A stretch of 64,000 nt of DNA from Opitutia bacterium. GTDB lineage: Bacteria > Verrucomicrobiota > Verrucomicrobiia > Opitutales > Opitutaceae. Each line of letters begins with the position of its first letter. The first letter of the stretch is position 1. Where the stretch lies: NCBI GenBank assembly GCA_947449835.1, contig CANFSZ010000007.1, positions 16,562-80,561 of the forward strand, written 5' to 3'. Positions 9,304 to 18,001 of this stretch are shown here, one piece after another. Position numbers and translations under genes: made by a program. Below the pieces are notes generated by a model. It was given only the letters and a program-made list of their open reading frames with translations. It had not been told where the DNA came from and made no database searches.

Positions 9304-9942
9304 ATGCGTTTCGTATCGCTTTTTTTAGTAGCGCTCGCCCTCGCCACCCTTGGCCTCCCTCGCCTCCTCGCCCATGCCCGCCAGACCCCACCCACGCCCG
9401 CAGAGATAGCTTGGTCTCGCGCAACGATGAAATGGGATAAACTCAACCGAGATGCCCGCAACCTTCTCCCGCCCCGTCCGCCCGCACCCGCTGGTGTGAC
9501 CGATCTCGAGTTTACCGATTTCTACGGCGCGGTCATCGGCGACCGCGGCCTCGAACTCACGGCCAAAGTCCGCGCCCTCGCCGGCCAGCAAGTCCGCCTC
9601 GTCGGCTTCATGGTCCGCCAATCCCTCCCTACGCCCGGCGTCCTGTTACTCGCGCCCCAGCCCATCCAAGTCGACGAAGTCGAATATGGCGCCTGCGACG
9701 ACCTGCCGCCCCAGATCGTCCGCGTCTTCATGCCTCTGCCTACTGGAACTCAAGTTCCACTCACCCCCGGCCCGCTTCTGCTCACCGGCACGCTTGAAGT
9801 CGGCCAACAATCCGAGCCCGACGGCCGCAATTCCTTCCTGCGGATTCGTCCCAACACGCCCGCGCTCACCCCACTCGTCGCGAGCCGCACCGCCGTCACC
9901 ACCACTTCCTCCGCCAGCTCACAACTTTCCTCCCAACCATGA
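9304..9942 (+). CDS. Secreted DUF3299-like protein of unknown function
   Basis: The 212-residue product begins with a signal peptide (about residues 1-23, FVSLFLVALALATLGLPRLL). The mature part has the pattern LAGQQVRLVGFMVRQ, then a strand ending in VLLLAPQPI, then YGACDDLPPQIVRVFMP, which resembles DUF3299-type periplasmic proteins (GkxVxlxGfMxP followed by a Cys-containing loop). Only one cysteine remains in that loop. The C-terminus is a low-complexity S/T tail. Its stop overlaps the start of the alkaline phosphatase gene by 4 bp (ATGA), so the two are probably translationally coupled. No function can be assigned. Confidence 0.7.
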   Translation: MRFVSLFLVALALATLGLPRLLAHARQTPPTPAEIAWSRATMKWDKLNRDARNLLPPRPPAPAGVTDLEFTDFYGAVIGDRGLELTAKVRALAGQQVRLVGFMVRQSLPTPGVLLLAPQPIQVDEVEYGACDDLPPQIVRVFMPLPTGTQVPLTPGPLLLTGTLEVGQQSEPDGRNSFLRIRPNTPALTPLVASRTAVTTTSSASSQLSSQP

Positions 9943-11915
9943 AATTAAAACTACATCTCCTCTCGCTCGTCGCGCTCAGCGGCCTGCTCGCCACTGGTGC
10001 TTTTGCCGCCCCAAAAGTCTCCCGCCTCACCCCGCCCAGCGCGCTCTTCACTTATGGTGATGCGAAGCCACCCATCATCGCCCGCTTTTTGCCCGGCCAA
10101 CGCTTCGACCTGCAAGCCACCATCTCGCCCGACGCCGGCGCGCTGATCGTCGGCGCCCAATTCATCGTCGATGGTGCCCGCCTCAGCGGTTCGGTCACCC
10201 TCGCGGCCGCTGACGTCTCCGGTTTGCCCGCCAACACCTACATCGCCACCCAACGCGCCTACAGCAACTCCACACCGGGCATCCACACCTTCTCCATCAC
10301 GACCACCGACAACAAAGGCGTGTCCACCTTGGCCACCGGCAACTTTGAAGTGGTCGATCTCGGCAGCGCCACCGGTGCGAAAGTTAAAAACATCATCTTC
10401 ATGCTCGGCGACGGTATGGGCATCGCCCACCGCACCGCCGCTCGCATGGTTCTCAACGGCGTCAGCCAAGGCAAAGCCTTGGCCCCGCTCGCGATGGACA
10501 CCTTCCCGGTCACCGGTCTAGTCCAAACCAGCTCGCTCAACTCCATCATCACCGACTCTGCTCCCGGCGCCTCCTGTTACTCCACGGGCAATAAAAACAA
10601 CAACAACCAAGAAGGCGTATTCCCCGACGACACCGTCGACGCCTTCGACAATCCCCGCATGGAATACCTCGGCGAATACCTCGCCCGCACTCAGGGTAAA
10701 TCGCTCGGGATCGTGACCACGGCCGACGTCTTCGACGCCACCCCTGCCGCTTGGGCCGTCCACACCTCCAACCGCGGCGCCGGCACCGGTATCGCCGACC
10801 AATACCTCGACGAAGCCACCAAGTCCTCCAACCTCACCGTCCTCCTCGGCGGCGGGCGCAAATGGTTCCTGCCTTCCACCACCGCCGGCTCCGCCCGCGC
10901 CAACAGCACCGACTACGTCCTCCCTGCCGAACTCGCCACGGGCTGGGGCATCGCCACGGGCAAACTCGACGCGACGCGCGACCTCATCAGCGAGTTTGAA
11001 ACGTCCGGCTTCAGCTACGCCGCGACGAGCACCCAGCTCACCGCCAAAGCCACCTCGGCCACCAAACTCCTCGGCCTGTTCTCGCTTTCCAACATGAACG
11101 TCGCCCTCGACAAAATCGACGGCCGCCGCGGCTCCACCAAAATCGTCGCCGATTACGGCTTCCCCGATCAGCCCATGCTCGACGAGATGACTGACGCCGC
11201 GCTCACCGTGCTCGCCAAAAACACCAACGGCTTCGTCCTCCTCGTCGAAGGCGCCAGCATCGACAAACAGGCCCACAACATGGACAGCGACCGCTGGATC
11301 CTTGAAACCATCGAGTTCGACCGCGCCATCGCCCGCGCCAAAGCCTTCGCCGCCGCCAACCCGGACACCCTCGTCATCATCTCCGCCGACCACGAATGCG
11401 CCGGCGTGAACATCATCGGCTCTTCCACCGTCACCGCCAGCAGCCTCGCGCAACGCGCCATCACCCCAGACAGCGGCGTGGTCGGCCTGCGCGACCAAGT
11501 CGTCGGCACCTACGATCTCGCCGGTTTCCCCGTCTACGGCATCATGCCCGACGGCTTCCCCGCGACCACCAACCCCGACCGCAAACTCCTCATCGGTTAC
11601 GCGGCCAACAGCGACCGTTACGAAAACTGGATCAGCAACCCCCTGCCGCTCCAAGATTCCCAACAACCGTTCAACGGCACCGCCCCGCTCAACACTTATC
11701 CCGCTGACCCCACAAAGCGTGACGTCGTGGGCAATTACTTCATCGCCGGCCAAGTCCCCGGCAGCAGCGCCGTCCACACCGCCTCGGACATTCCGCTCTC
11801 GGCCTACGGTCGAGGCGCCGCCGCCTTCACGGGCGCCTACGACAACACCAGCGTGTTCTTCAAAATGGCCAGCGGCGTCCTCGTCGGCACTTCGACGACC
11901 ATCGCCGAACGCTGA
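9939..11915 (+). CDS. Exported alkaline phosphatase with N-terminal Ig-like domain
   Basis: This is a 658-residue phosphomonoesterase of the PhoA superfamily. A signal peptide covers about residues 1-24 and an Ig-like beta domain about residues 30-145. The catalytic domain follows: IIFMLGDGMG supplies the first metal aspartate (D158), TDSAPGAS supplies the nucleophile S207, LLVEGASIDKQAHN supplies Glu, Asp and His ligands, and ISADHEC supplies the last Asp-His pair. The nucleophile motif is the DSAPGAS variant rather than the E. coli DSAASAT. The enzyme would release phosphate in the periplasm or outside. It overlaps the DUF3299-like gene by ATGA and is followed by a strong terminator. Confidence 0.9.
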   Translation: MKLKLHLLSLVALSGLLATGAFAAPKVSRLTPPSALFTYGDAKPPIIARFLPGQRFDLQATISPDAGALIVGAQFIVDGARLSGSVTLAAADVSGLPANTYIATQRAYSNSTPGIHTFSITTTDNKGVSTLATGNFEVVDLGSATGAKVKNIIFMLGDGMGIAHRTAARMVLNGVSQGKALAPLAMDTFPVTGLVQTSSLNSIITDSAPGASCYSTGNKNNNNQEGVFPDDTVDAFDNPRMEYLGEYLARTQGKSLGIVTTADVFDATPAAWAVHTSNRGAGTGIADQYLDEATKSSNLTVLLGGGRKWFLPSTTAGSARANSTDYVLPAELATGWGIATGKLDATRDLISEFETSGFSYAATSTQLTAKATSATKLLGLFSLSNMNVALDKIDGRRGSTKIVADYGFPDQPMLDEMTDAALTVLAKNTNGFVLLVEGASIDKQAHNMDSDRWILETIEFDRAIARAKAFAAANPDTLVIISADHECAGVNIIGSSTVTASSLAQRAITPDSGVVGLRDQVVGTYDLAGFPVYGIMPDGFPATTNPDRKLLIGYAANSDRYENWISNPLPLQDSQQPFNGTAPLNTYPADPTKRDVVGNYFIAGQVPGSSAVHTASDIPLSAYGRGAAAFTGAYDNTSVFFKMASGVLVGTSTTIAER

Positions 11916-11939
11916 GTTTTTTAGTCACGTATAAAAAAA

Positions 11940-11969
11940 GCCGCCGCCCCATGGGGTGGCGGCTTTTTT
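11940..11969 (+). terminator. Rho-independent terminator after alkaline phosphatase
   Basis: An 11-bp GC-rich stem (GCCGCCGCCCC against GGGGTGGCGGC, one wobble) with a 2-3 nt loop is followed by T6 and preceded by A7. It lies 25 bp after the phosphatase stop. The flanking A-run would give a U-tract on the other strand too. Confidence 0.85.
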
Positions 11970-12033
11970 GCGCCCCTTAAAAAGCCTTGTTCCGCCATCG
12001 TGAAGCGCTTTCATTCAATACTCCTATTTTCCC

Positions 12034-12909
12034 ATGATTTACCTCCTCGGCGGTTCCGGCTACGTTGGCCAAGCTTACCAAGCGCTTCTCACGCAAAAAG
12101 GTATCCCTTTCCGTAACCTCAAGCGCGCCGAGGTTAATTACGCCGATCCCGCGACGCTCACCGCCGCCCTTCGCGCCGATAAACCCGCCTTCTTGATCAA
12201 CGCCGCCGGCTACACCGGCAAGCCCAACGTCGACGCCTGCGAGCTCCACAAAGCCGAATGCCTCGATGGCAACGCCGTCCTCCCCGGCCGCATCGCTGAA
12301 GCGTGCGCCGCCGCCGGCGTTCCCTGGGGCCACGTTTCCTCTGGCTGCATTTACACCGGCTCCCGCCCCGATGGCTCCGGTTTCAGCGAGACCGACGCGC
12401 CCAACTTCACGTTCCGCCAAAATAATTGCTCGTTCTACAGCGGCACCAAAGCCCTCGGCGAAGAAGTCCTCGCCGACACGCCCAACGTCTACATCTGGCG
12501 CCTCCGCATCCCCTTCGACCACCGCGAGAGCCCGCGCAACTACCTCACCAAACTCATGCGCTACCAGCGCCTGCTGGAGGCCACCAACTCCATTTCTCAA
12601 CTCCAGGAATTCGTCGCGGCGACCTTCGCCTGCTGGGAAAAACGCGTCCCCTTCGGCAAATACAACGTCACCAACCCCGGCCAAGTCACCACGCGCCAAG
12701 TCGTCGAGCACATCCTCGCCAGCGGCGTGCTGAAAAAGGACTACGTTTTCTTCAAAGACGAATCCGAGTTCATGGACATCGCCGCCAAGACCCCGCGTTC
12801 CAACTGCGTCATGACTTCCGCCAAACTCGCCTCCGTCGGCATCCAGATGACCGAGGTCAACGAAGCCATCGCCCGCGACCTCAAGCGTTGGCAAAAAGCC
12901 TCCGCTTAA
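12034..12909 (+). CDS. NRS/ER (UER1)-like nucleotide-rhamnose 3,5-epimerase/4-reductase
   Basis: This is a 291-residue SDR protein. It has a GGSGYVGQAY dinucleotide turn at residues 6-15, INAAGYTGKPNVDACELHKA, a SSGCIYTG strand and the catalytic SFYSGTKALGEE. The motifs NAAGxTGxPNVDxCExHK, APNFTF, RxRIPF and SPRNYLTKLMRYQ, and KYNVTNPGQVTTRQVVE match the plant NRS/ER (UER1) family and not ordinary RmlD. Plant NRS/ER converts the 4-keto-6-deoxy-glucose nucleotide to the L-rhamnose form by 3,5-epimerisation and 4-reduction in one protein. The gene precedes rmlB and rmlA in one operon (21 bp to rmlB) and no rmlC is seen in the window, which fits a bifunctional role. Biochemical activity is an inference. 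Confidence 0.75.
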   Translation: MIYLLGGSGYVGQAYQALLTQKGIPFRNLKRAEVNYADPATLTAALRADKPAFLINAAGYTGKPNVDACELHKAECLDGNAVLPGRIAEACAAAGVPWGHVSSGCIYTGSRPDGSGFSETDAPNFTFRQNNCSFYSGTKALGEEVLADTPNVYIWRLRIPFDHRESPRNYLTKLMRYQRLLEATNSISQLQEFVAATFACWEKRVPFGKYNVTNPGQVTTRQVVEHILASGVLKKDYVFFKDESEFMDIAAKTPRSNCVMTSAKLASVGIQMTEVNEAIARDLKRWQKASA

Positions 12910-12930
12910 AAACCCTCCCCGTTTTTCCGT

Positions 12931-13998
12931 ATGAACCTCCTCGTCACCGGCGGCGCCGGCTTTATCGGCTCGAACTTCATCCGTCAGCGCCTCCTCGAAA
13001 AAGGCTCGCCGCTCACGAAGCTCGTCAATCTCGACGCCCTCACCTACGCCGGCAACCCCGCCAACCTCGCCGACCTCGCGAGCGACCCGCGCTACGTTTT
13101 CGCCCACGGTGACATCGGCGATACCGCCCTCGTCACGCAGCTCCTCGCCGAACACCAGATCGACGCCGTCGCCAACTTCGCCGCCGAGTCGCATGTCGAT
13201 CGGTCGATCGATTCGCCCGAGCCGTTTTTCCAGACCAACGTCGTCGGCACACTCCGCCTCCTCAACTGCGTCAAACAACACTGGTCGAAACTTTCCGAGC
13301 CCAAGAAGAGTGCCTTTCGTTTCCTCCACGTTTCCACCGACGAAGTCTACGGCACGCTCTCGGCCACCGACGCGCCGTGGAACGAAGAATGCCCCTACGA
13401 GCCCAATTCGCCCTACGCCGCCTCCAAAGCCGCCAGCGACCACGTCGTCCGCTCGTTTCAACACACGTACCACCTGCCGACGGTCACGACCAACTGCTCC
13501 AACAATTACGGCCCTTATCACTTCCCCGAGAAACTCATCCCGCTGATGATTCTCAACGCCCTAGAAGGCAAACCGCTCCCGGTCTACGGCGACGGTCAAC
13601 AAATTCGCGACTGGCTCTACGTCGAAGACCATGCCACCGCGATCTGGATCGCCCTCACCAAGGGCCGCGTCGGCGAGACCTACAACGTCGGTGGCCTCAA
13701 CGAGCGCCCCAACCTCGAAATCGTTAACCGCATCTGCGCGATCTTGGACAAAAAATCCCCGCGCGCCGACGGCAAAGGCTACGCCACGCAGATCACCTAC
13801 GTCGCCGACCGCCCCGGCCACGACCGCCGCTACGCGATCGACAGCGCCAAAATCCGCCGCGAACTCGGCTGGTCGCCCAAAGAAAATTTCGACACCGGCA
13901 TCGAGAAAACCGTCGATTGGTACCTAACGCACCGCAGCTGGACCGCCGACATCACCGCCAAAAAATACGCCCGCGAACGTCTCGGCACCGCCAAATAA
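12931..13998 (+). CDS. rmlB: dTDP-glucose 4,6-dehydratase
   Basis: This 355-residue SDR enzyme makes dTDP-4-keto-6-deoxyglucose from dTDP-glucose using bound NAD. The family signatures are all present: [12 protein letters not shown] at residues 7-18, [11 protein letters not shown], the catalytic [11 protein letters not shown] with the Asp-Glu pair, [12 protein letters not shown] with the Tyr and Lys, and [20 protein letters not shown]. Length is normal for RmlB. It sits between the NRS/ER-like gene (21 bp upstream) and rmlA (8 bp downstream), which fixes its pathway. The start is ATG after a CT-rich leader without a Shine-Dalgarno motif. Confidence 0.93.
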   Translation: MNLLVTGGAGFIGSNFIRQRLLEKGSPLTKLVNLDALTYAGNPANLADLASDPRYVFAHGDIGDTALVTQLLAEHQIDAVANFAAESHVDRSIDSPEPFFQTNVVGTLRLLNCVKQHWSKLSEPKKSAFRFLHVSTDEVYGTLSATDAPWNEECPYEPNSPYAASKAASDHVVRSFQHTYHLPTVTTNCSNNYGPYHFPEKLIPLMILNALEGKPLPVYGDGQQIRDWLYVEDHATAIWIALTKGRVGETYNVGGLNERPNLEIVNRICAILDKKSPRADGKGYATQITYVADRPGHDRRYAIDSAKIRRELGWSPKENFDTGIEKTVDWYLTHRSWTADITAKKYARERLGTAK

Positions 13999-14006
13999 TT
14001 TTTCCC

Positions 14007-14888
14007 ATGAAACGTAAAGGTATCATCCTCGCCGGCGGCTCCGGCACCCGGCTTTTTCCGCTCACCATCGCTGTCTCCAAACAGCTAATGCCCGTCTACG
14101 ACAAGCCGATGGTGTATTATCCGTTGTCGGTCCTCATGATCGCCGGCATCCGGGAAATCCTCGTCATTTCCACTCCGACCGATCTCCCGCTCTTCCGCCG
14201 CCTCCTCGGTGACGGCTCCCAATTCGGCGTCACGCTCACCTACGCCGAACAACCCAGCCCCGACGGCCTCGCCCAAGCTTTCCACATCGCCGGCGATGTC
14301 GGTTTCCTCAAAAACGAGCCCGCCGCCCTCGTCCTAGGGGATAATCTTTTCTACGGCCACGACCTCGCCAAATCCCTCGAGCGCGCCAGCACCCGCACCG
14401 GCGGCGCCACCATTTTTGGCTACCACGTCGCTGACCCTAAGAGCTACGGCGTCGTTGAATTTGCGCCCGACGGTCGCGTCGTTTCCCTCGAGGAAAAACC
14501 GCTCCAGCCCAAGTCCAACTACGCGATTCCCGGCATCTATTTTTACGACGCCGATGTCGTCGCTCTCTCCCGCAGCCTCAAGCCCTCGAAGCGTGGCGAA
14601 CTCGAGATTACCGATCTCAACCGCCTCTACCTCGAGCGTGGCGACCTCCACGTCGAACTCCTCGGCCGCGGCACTGCGTGGCTCGACACCGGCACCCACG
14701 ATTCCCTCCTCGAAGCCGGCCAATTCGTCTCCGTCATCGAAAATCGCCAAGGCCTGAAAATCGCCTGCCTTGAAGAAATCGGTTTCCGCCAAGGCTGGCT
14801 CACCCGCGCCGGCCTCGAAACCTCGATCGCCAAACTCGGCAAATCGAACTACGGCGCCTACCTCAAAAAAATTCTGACCGAGTCCTGA
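14007..14888 (+). CDS. rmlA: Glucose-1-phosphate thymidylyltransferase
   Basis: The enzyme condenses dTTP and glucose 1-phosphate to dTDP-glucose, the first step of deoxysugar synthesis. It is 293 residues from the ATG at 14007, the usual size for RmlA. The nucleotidyltransferase signature [11 protein letters not shown] is at residues 9-19 with the downstream Lys in [29 protein letters not shown] carries the metal-binding Asp, and [21 protein letters not shown] and [16 protein letters not shown] are conserved. An upstream in-frame start inside rmlB is not favoured because the 8-bp spacing to the rmlB stop is natural. It ends the rhamnose operon and is followed by a hairpin. Confidence 0.93.
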   Translation: MKRKGIILAGGSGTRLFPLTIAVSKQLMPVYDKPMVYYPLSVLMIAGIREILVISTPTDLPLFRRLLGDGSQFGVTLTYAEQPSPDGLAQAFHIAGDVGFLKNEPAALVLGDNLFYGHDLAKSLERASTRTGGATIFGYHVADPKSYGVVEFAPDGRVVSLEEKPLQPKSNYAIPGIYFYDADVVALSRSLKPSKRGELEITDLNRLYLERGDLHVELLGRGTAWLDTGTHDSLLEAGQFVSVIENRQGLKIACLEEIGFRQGWLTRAGLETSIAKLGKSNYGAYLKKILTES

Positions 14889-14903
14889 TCTCGCCCGGAC
14901 TCG

Positions 14904-14938
14904 ATCGCTGGAAGCATCCACGTTCCCAGCGATTTTAT
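14904..14938 (+). terminator. Probable terminator after rmlA
   Basis: An 8-bp perfect stem (ATCGCTGG with CCAGCGAT, 14-nt loop) is followed by TTTATT. It lies 15 bp after the rmlA stop, before a GT2 gene that probably starts at 14988. Confidence 0.55.
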
Positions 14939-14987
14939 TCGGCCCGCGGGAAACAATCTGCCTGCCTTGCGAAACTCTTCCCGCGCT

Positions 14988-15929
14988 GTGCAGGTCTCGT
15001 TTCTCATCCCGCTCTACAATTGCCTCGCCCACACGCAGGCGATGCTCGCGTCGTTGCGTGCGAAGCTCCCACGCGGGTTGACCCACGAGATCATTTTTAT
15101 CGACGACGGCAGCACCGATGGCACCCGCGCCTGGCTCGCCACCCTCGCCGCCGATCCCGTCATCCGCGTCGTCCTGCACGAGAAAAACGCCGGCTTCGCC
15201 GCCGCCAATAATTCCGGCGCCGCCCTCGCTCGCGGCGAATTCCTCGCCCTGCTCAACAACGACCTGATCCTCACGCCGCACTGGCTTGAGCCCATCCTCG
15301 CTGCTCACCACGCCTACGGCCCGCGCGCAGGTCTCGTTGGCAACGTCCAACTCAACGCCGCCACCGGCGTCATCGATCACGCCGGCATCCGCATCAACCT
15401 CAAAGGCAAACCCGAGCACATCAGCTGGCTGCCGCGCCGCTCACGCTGGCCGCTTCTCCCATCGAGTCACCGGCGCGTGGTCGCCGTCACCGGCGCGTGC
15501 GTCGTGCTGCGGCGCACGCTCTGGGAAAAACTGGGTGGCTTCGACCCCGCGTACGTCAACGGCTGCGAAGACGTCGATCTCTGCCTCCGCGCCGCCGCCG
15601 CCGGCCACGTCAACCTCGTCGCGCTCCGCAGCCGCGTGCGCCACCACATCAGCGCCTCGCCTGGCCGCAAACTCCGCGACGAAGCCAACACCCGACTCCT
15701 CGTCCAACGCTGGTCCGACACCCTCGCCCGCCACGCCGCGCGGCTTTGGTGCCGCGATCATTTGGCAACGTATCTCCGCGATCCGCGTGATTTCCCCGAT
15801 GCCGCGCTCGCCCGACAGGCCTTTTTCCACGCGTGGCATCTGCGCCCCGCGCCGCCAGCGGGCGCCATCCTCGGCATGGGGAAAAACCTCGACGCCGAAC
15901 TCACGCGTTGGCGCCGGCTCCTCGACTGA
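14988..15929 (+). CDS. Glycosyltransferase family 2, rhamnosyltransferase-like
   Basis: The product is 313 residues from a GTG start at 14988; a TTG at 14967 is the other in-frame choice, but GTG puts the first beta strand (VSFLIPLYN) at the usual place. It has FIDDGSTDGTRAW for nucleotide binding, LALLNNDLIL with the metal-binding Asp, and GCEDVDLCLRAAAAG, the acceptor-site EDxD motif of WbbL/RfbF-type enzymes. It is cytosolic with no membrane helix. Lying directly after the dTDP-rhamnose genes, it may use that donor, though a terminator-like hairpin separates them. Confidence 0.8.
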   Translation: MQVSFLIPLYNCLAHTQAMLASLRAKLPRGLTHEIIFIDDGSTDGTRAWLATLAADPVIRVVLHEKNAGFAAANNSGAALARGEFLALLNNDLILTPHWLEPILAAHHAYGPRAGLVGNVQLNAATGVIDHAGIRINLKGKPEHISWLPRRSRWPLLPSSHRRVVAVTGACVVLRRTLWEKLGGFDPAYVNGCEDVDLCLRAAAAGHVNLVALRSRVRHHISASPGRKLRDEANTRLLVQRWSDTLARHAARLWCRDHLATYLRDPRDFPDAALARQAFFHAWHLRPAPPAGAILGMGKNLDAELTRWRRLLD

Positions 15930-15969
15930 GGCTACGCGCCGCCAGAATCTCCCGTCGTCGCCGGAAATT

Positions 15970-16923
15970 TTACTGATCAAGAAATCCGACCTTGCCGCCA
16001 CCGCGCACGACTTCGCGCACCACGGACTGCGGACGCTGATTCACCGCGAGAAACATCCGGCCGATGTATTCGCCGATAAGTCCGAGCAACACCAGTTGCG
16101 TGCCCGAGAACACCAGCAGCGCCGCCATCAGCGAGCCCCAGCCATAAGAGGGCCCCGAATCACGCCACCAGAGCCACGCCACCACCCCGAAAACAATCAA
16201 ACCGAGCGCCGCCAAGAGCAGACCGAGGCCCGTCGCTAAGCGGAGGGGCAACACCGAAAAATTAATCCACGCGCTCAGCCACAAGCGCACCAAGCGCCGC
16301 AGCGTGTAACCGCTGGCGCCGGCCTGCCGTTCATCGTGCCGCACTTCGAGCGAGCCGATGCGTTGCGTGACTTGTAAAATCAGCCCGTCAACATACGGCA
16401 GCGGCCCGGTGTTCACGGCGACCTCCTTTGCGACAAACGCCGTCACGCACCGAAAACTCGAAAGATAAAATCCCGGAGGTTTCTCGAGCGCCCAATCGGT
16501 CATGCGATTCGTGAACCAACTCCCCAGATTGCGCCACGCCGAATGCTGCTTCACGGCGTAATGTCCGAACACGACATCGAGACCCGTGGTCTTCGCGTGG
16601 GCCCACATCCGCACTGCTTCATCGGGCGGATTTTGGCCATCGTCGTCGAGATTCACGATGTGTTCGCCGCGCGCCTGCCGCCAGCCGCTCAAGACGGCGT
16701 TGTGTTCGCCGTAGTTGCGCGCGTGCTCCACATAAATGATCGGCACCTGCGCCTCCGCCACGAGCCGGCGGCACACCTCTGCGGTGCCGTCGCGGCTGCC
16801 GTCGTTGACCAACACGATTTCATGGCCGCCCTCGATCGTGAGCGCTTCGATCCGTTTCACCAGCGGGCCGATGGTTTCGGCGCTGTGGTAGAGCGGAATC
16901 ACAAAACTAAGCGCGAGTTTCAT
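15970..16923 (-). CDS. Membrane-anchored GT2 glycosyltransferase, ArnC/GtrB-like
   Basis: This 317-residue protein has an N-terminal GT2 domain (LSFVIPLYHSAETIG, VLVNDGSRDGT, IVNLDDDGQNPPDE with the metal-binding Asp residues) and two C-terminal transmembrane helices (about residues 230-250 and 265-290, LGLLLAALGLIVFGVVAWLW and LLVFSGTQLVLLGLIGEYIG) ending in IGRMF. This layout is that of polyprenyl-phosphate glycosyltransferases such as ArnC and GtrB, which charge undecaprenyl phosphate for later use by GT-C enzymes on the outer face. The start overlaps the stop of the upstream SDR gene by 4 bp (ATGA), so they are coupled. Confidence 0.85.
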   Translation of the reverse strand: MKLALSFVIPLYHSAETIGPLVKRIEALTIEGGHEIVLVNDGSRDGTAEVCRRLVAEAQVPIIYVEHARNYGEHNAVLSGWRQARGEHIVNLDDDGQNPPDEAVRMWAHAKTTGLDVVFGHYAVKQHSAWRNLGSWFTNRMTDWALEKPPGFYLSSFRCVTAFVAKEVAVNTGPLPYVDGLILQVTQRIGSLEVRHDERQAGASGYTLRRLVRLWLSAWINFSVLPLRLATGLGLLLAALGLIVFGVVAWLWWRDSGPSYGWGSLMAALLVFSGTQLVLLGLIGEYIGRMFLAVNQRPQSVVREVVRGGGKVGFLDQ

Positions 16924-17921
16924 AGGTAATGGGGCAACTCCTTGCGATAGTACGCGAGCGTTTTTGTCAAAGCCGCGCGCAGGTCTGTCCGGGGTTTCCA
17001 GCCGAGCATTCGGCCGATTTTTCGGTCATCCGCATAGTAATCGCCGATGTCGATTTTCTTCCGCTCCGCAGGAAACGTGCGCACGGCAAACGCGCCGCCT
17101 TGATTCACTTCGACCATCAACTCGGCGAGGCGCTGCAACGTCACCGGCGGCGGTCCGCCGAGATTAAAAACTTCACCGACGGCCTCGTCCTTCGTCGCAG
17201 CGAGCAAGAACGCCTCAACGGCGTCATCCACGTAAGTAAAGTCGCGCTGCTGTTCGCCGCCCCAGACTTCGATCGCGTCGCCTTCGATCAACTGGCGCAC
17301 CCACACGCCGACAAAGGTCTGCCGCGCATCCTTCACGCGCATTCTGGGGCCGATCGTATTCGTCAGCCGCAACGCCGTCGCCCGCAGCCCATGCACGCGC
17401 GCATAGAGCATGTGAAACGCCTCGCCCGCGGCCTTGTTGATGCCGTTCACGTCCACGGGGCGCACGGGGTGGCGTTCATCGACGGGCAGGTAATCGGGCT
17501 TGCCGTAAATCTGGCGCGTGCTCGCGAACACGATGCGCACCGCAGGATTATTTTTTCGACAGGCCTCGAGTAACGCGAGCTGAGCCCGACAGTTGATTTC
17601 AAGATCCGTCTCCGGATCCGTCATCGAATCCATGTGGCTGGTTTGCCCGGCGAGATTAAATAAAAATTCTTGCCCGCGCACGAGTCGTGCGAGCTTCGCG
17701 TGCTCCCGCACATCGGTGCGATGGATGCTGATTTTTCCCGCCAGACCAGCCAGGTTGCGCCGATTGCCTCCGTATTCGGGGATCATCGCATCGACCACCG
17801 TGACTTTGGCGCCGAGCGCGACTAAGGCCCGAGCGAGGTTGGAACCGATGAACCCCATGCCGCCCGTGATGAGCACACGACGTCCCGCAAACGAGCGCGC
17901 GAGAAATTTAGATTCAGCCAT
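16920..17921 (-). CDS. SDR-family sugar-nucleotide epimerase/dehydratase with Asn replacing the catalytic Tyr
   Basis: This 333-residue GalE-like SDR protein has GGMGFIGSNLARAL (about residues 20-33) for NAD binding, FNLAGQTSHMDSM, and a FASTRQIYG strand. In the place of the YxxxK motif it reads DVNGINKAAGE, so the Lys is kept but the Tyr position is Asn. A similar D-x-N-G-I-N-K motif occurs, from memory, in other bacterial GalE-like proteins, so this may be a real subfamily and not decay. It is coupled to the ArnC-like transferase by a 4-bp overlap and probably makes a sugar donor for it; the sugar is unknown. Confidence 0.75.
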   Translation of the reverse strand: MAESKFLARSFAGRRVLITGGMGFIGSNLARALVALGAKVTVVDAMIPEYGGNRRNLAGLAGKISIHRTDVREHAKLARLVRGQEFLFNLAGQTSHMDSMTDPETDLEINCRAQLALLEACRKNNPAVRIVFASTRQIYGKPDYLPVDERHPVRPVDVNGINKAAGEAFHMLYARVHGLRATALRLTNTIGPRMRVKDARQTFVGVWVRQLIEGDAIEVWGGEQQRDFTYVDDAVEAFLLAATKDEAVGEVFNLGGPPPVTLQRLAELMVEVNQGGAFAVRTFPAERKKIDIGDYYADDRKIGRMLGWKPRTDLRAALTKTLAYYRKELPHYL

Positions 17922-18001
17922 CGCCCACTAGCCAACAGCTCCCACCCTCCTGCGCGCAAATTTATTTATCCATCCCAAGCCACTCCATGACCCGCGCAGG
18001 C

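Noticed and set aside
10518..11777. A long open frame antisense to the alkaline phosphatase gene
   Set aside because: It is a shadow of strong GC-biased codon use: low complexity, rich in Gly/Val/Asp and Glu/Arg, with no recognisable motif, while the plus-strand gene has clear catalytic residues.
11977..13521. A 514-codon open frame antisense to the rhamnose genes
   Set aside because: It covers two intact SDR genes on the other strand and contains no family motif, only composition-driven Gly/Val/Asp/Glu repeats.
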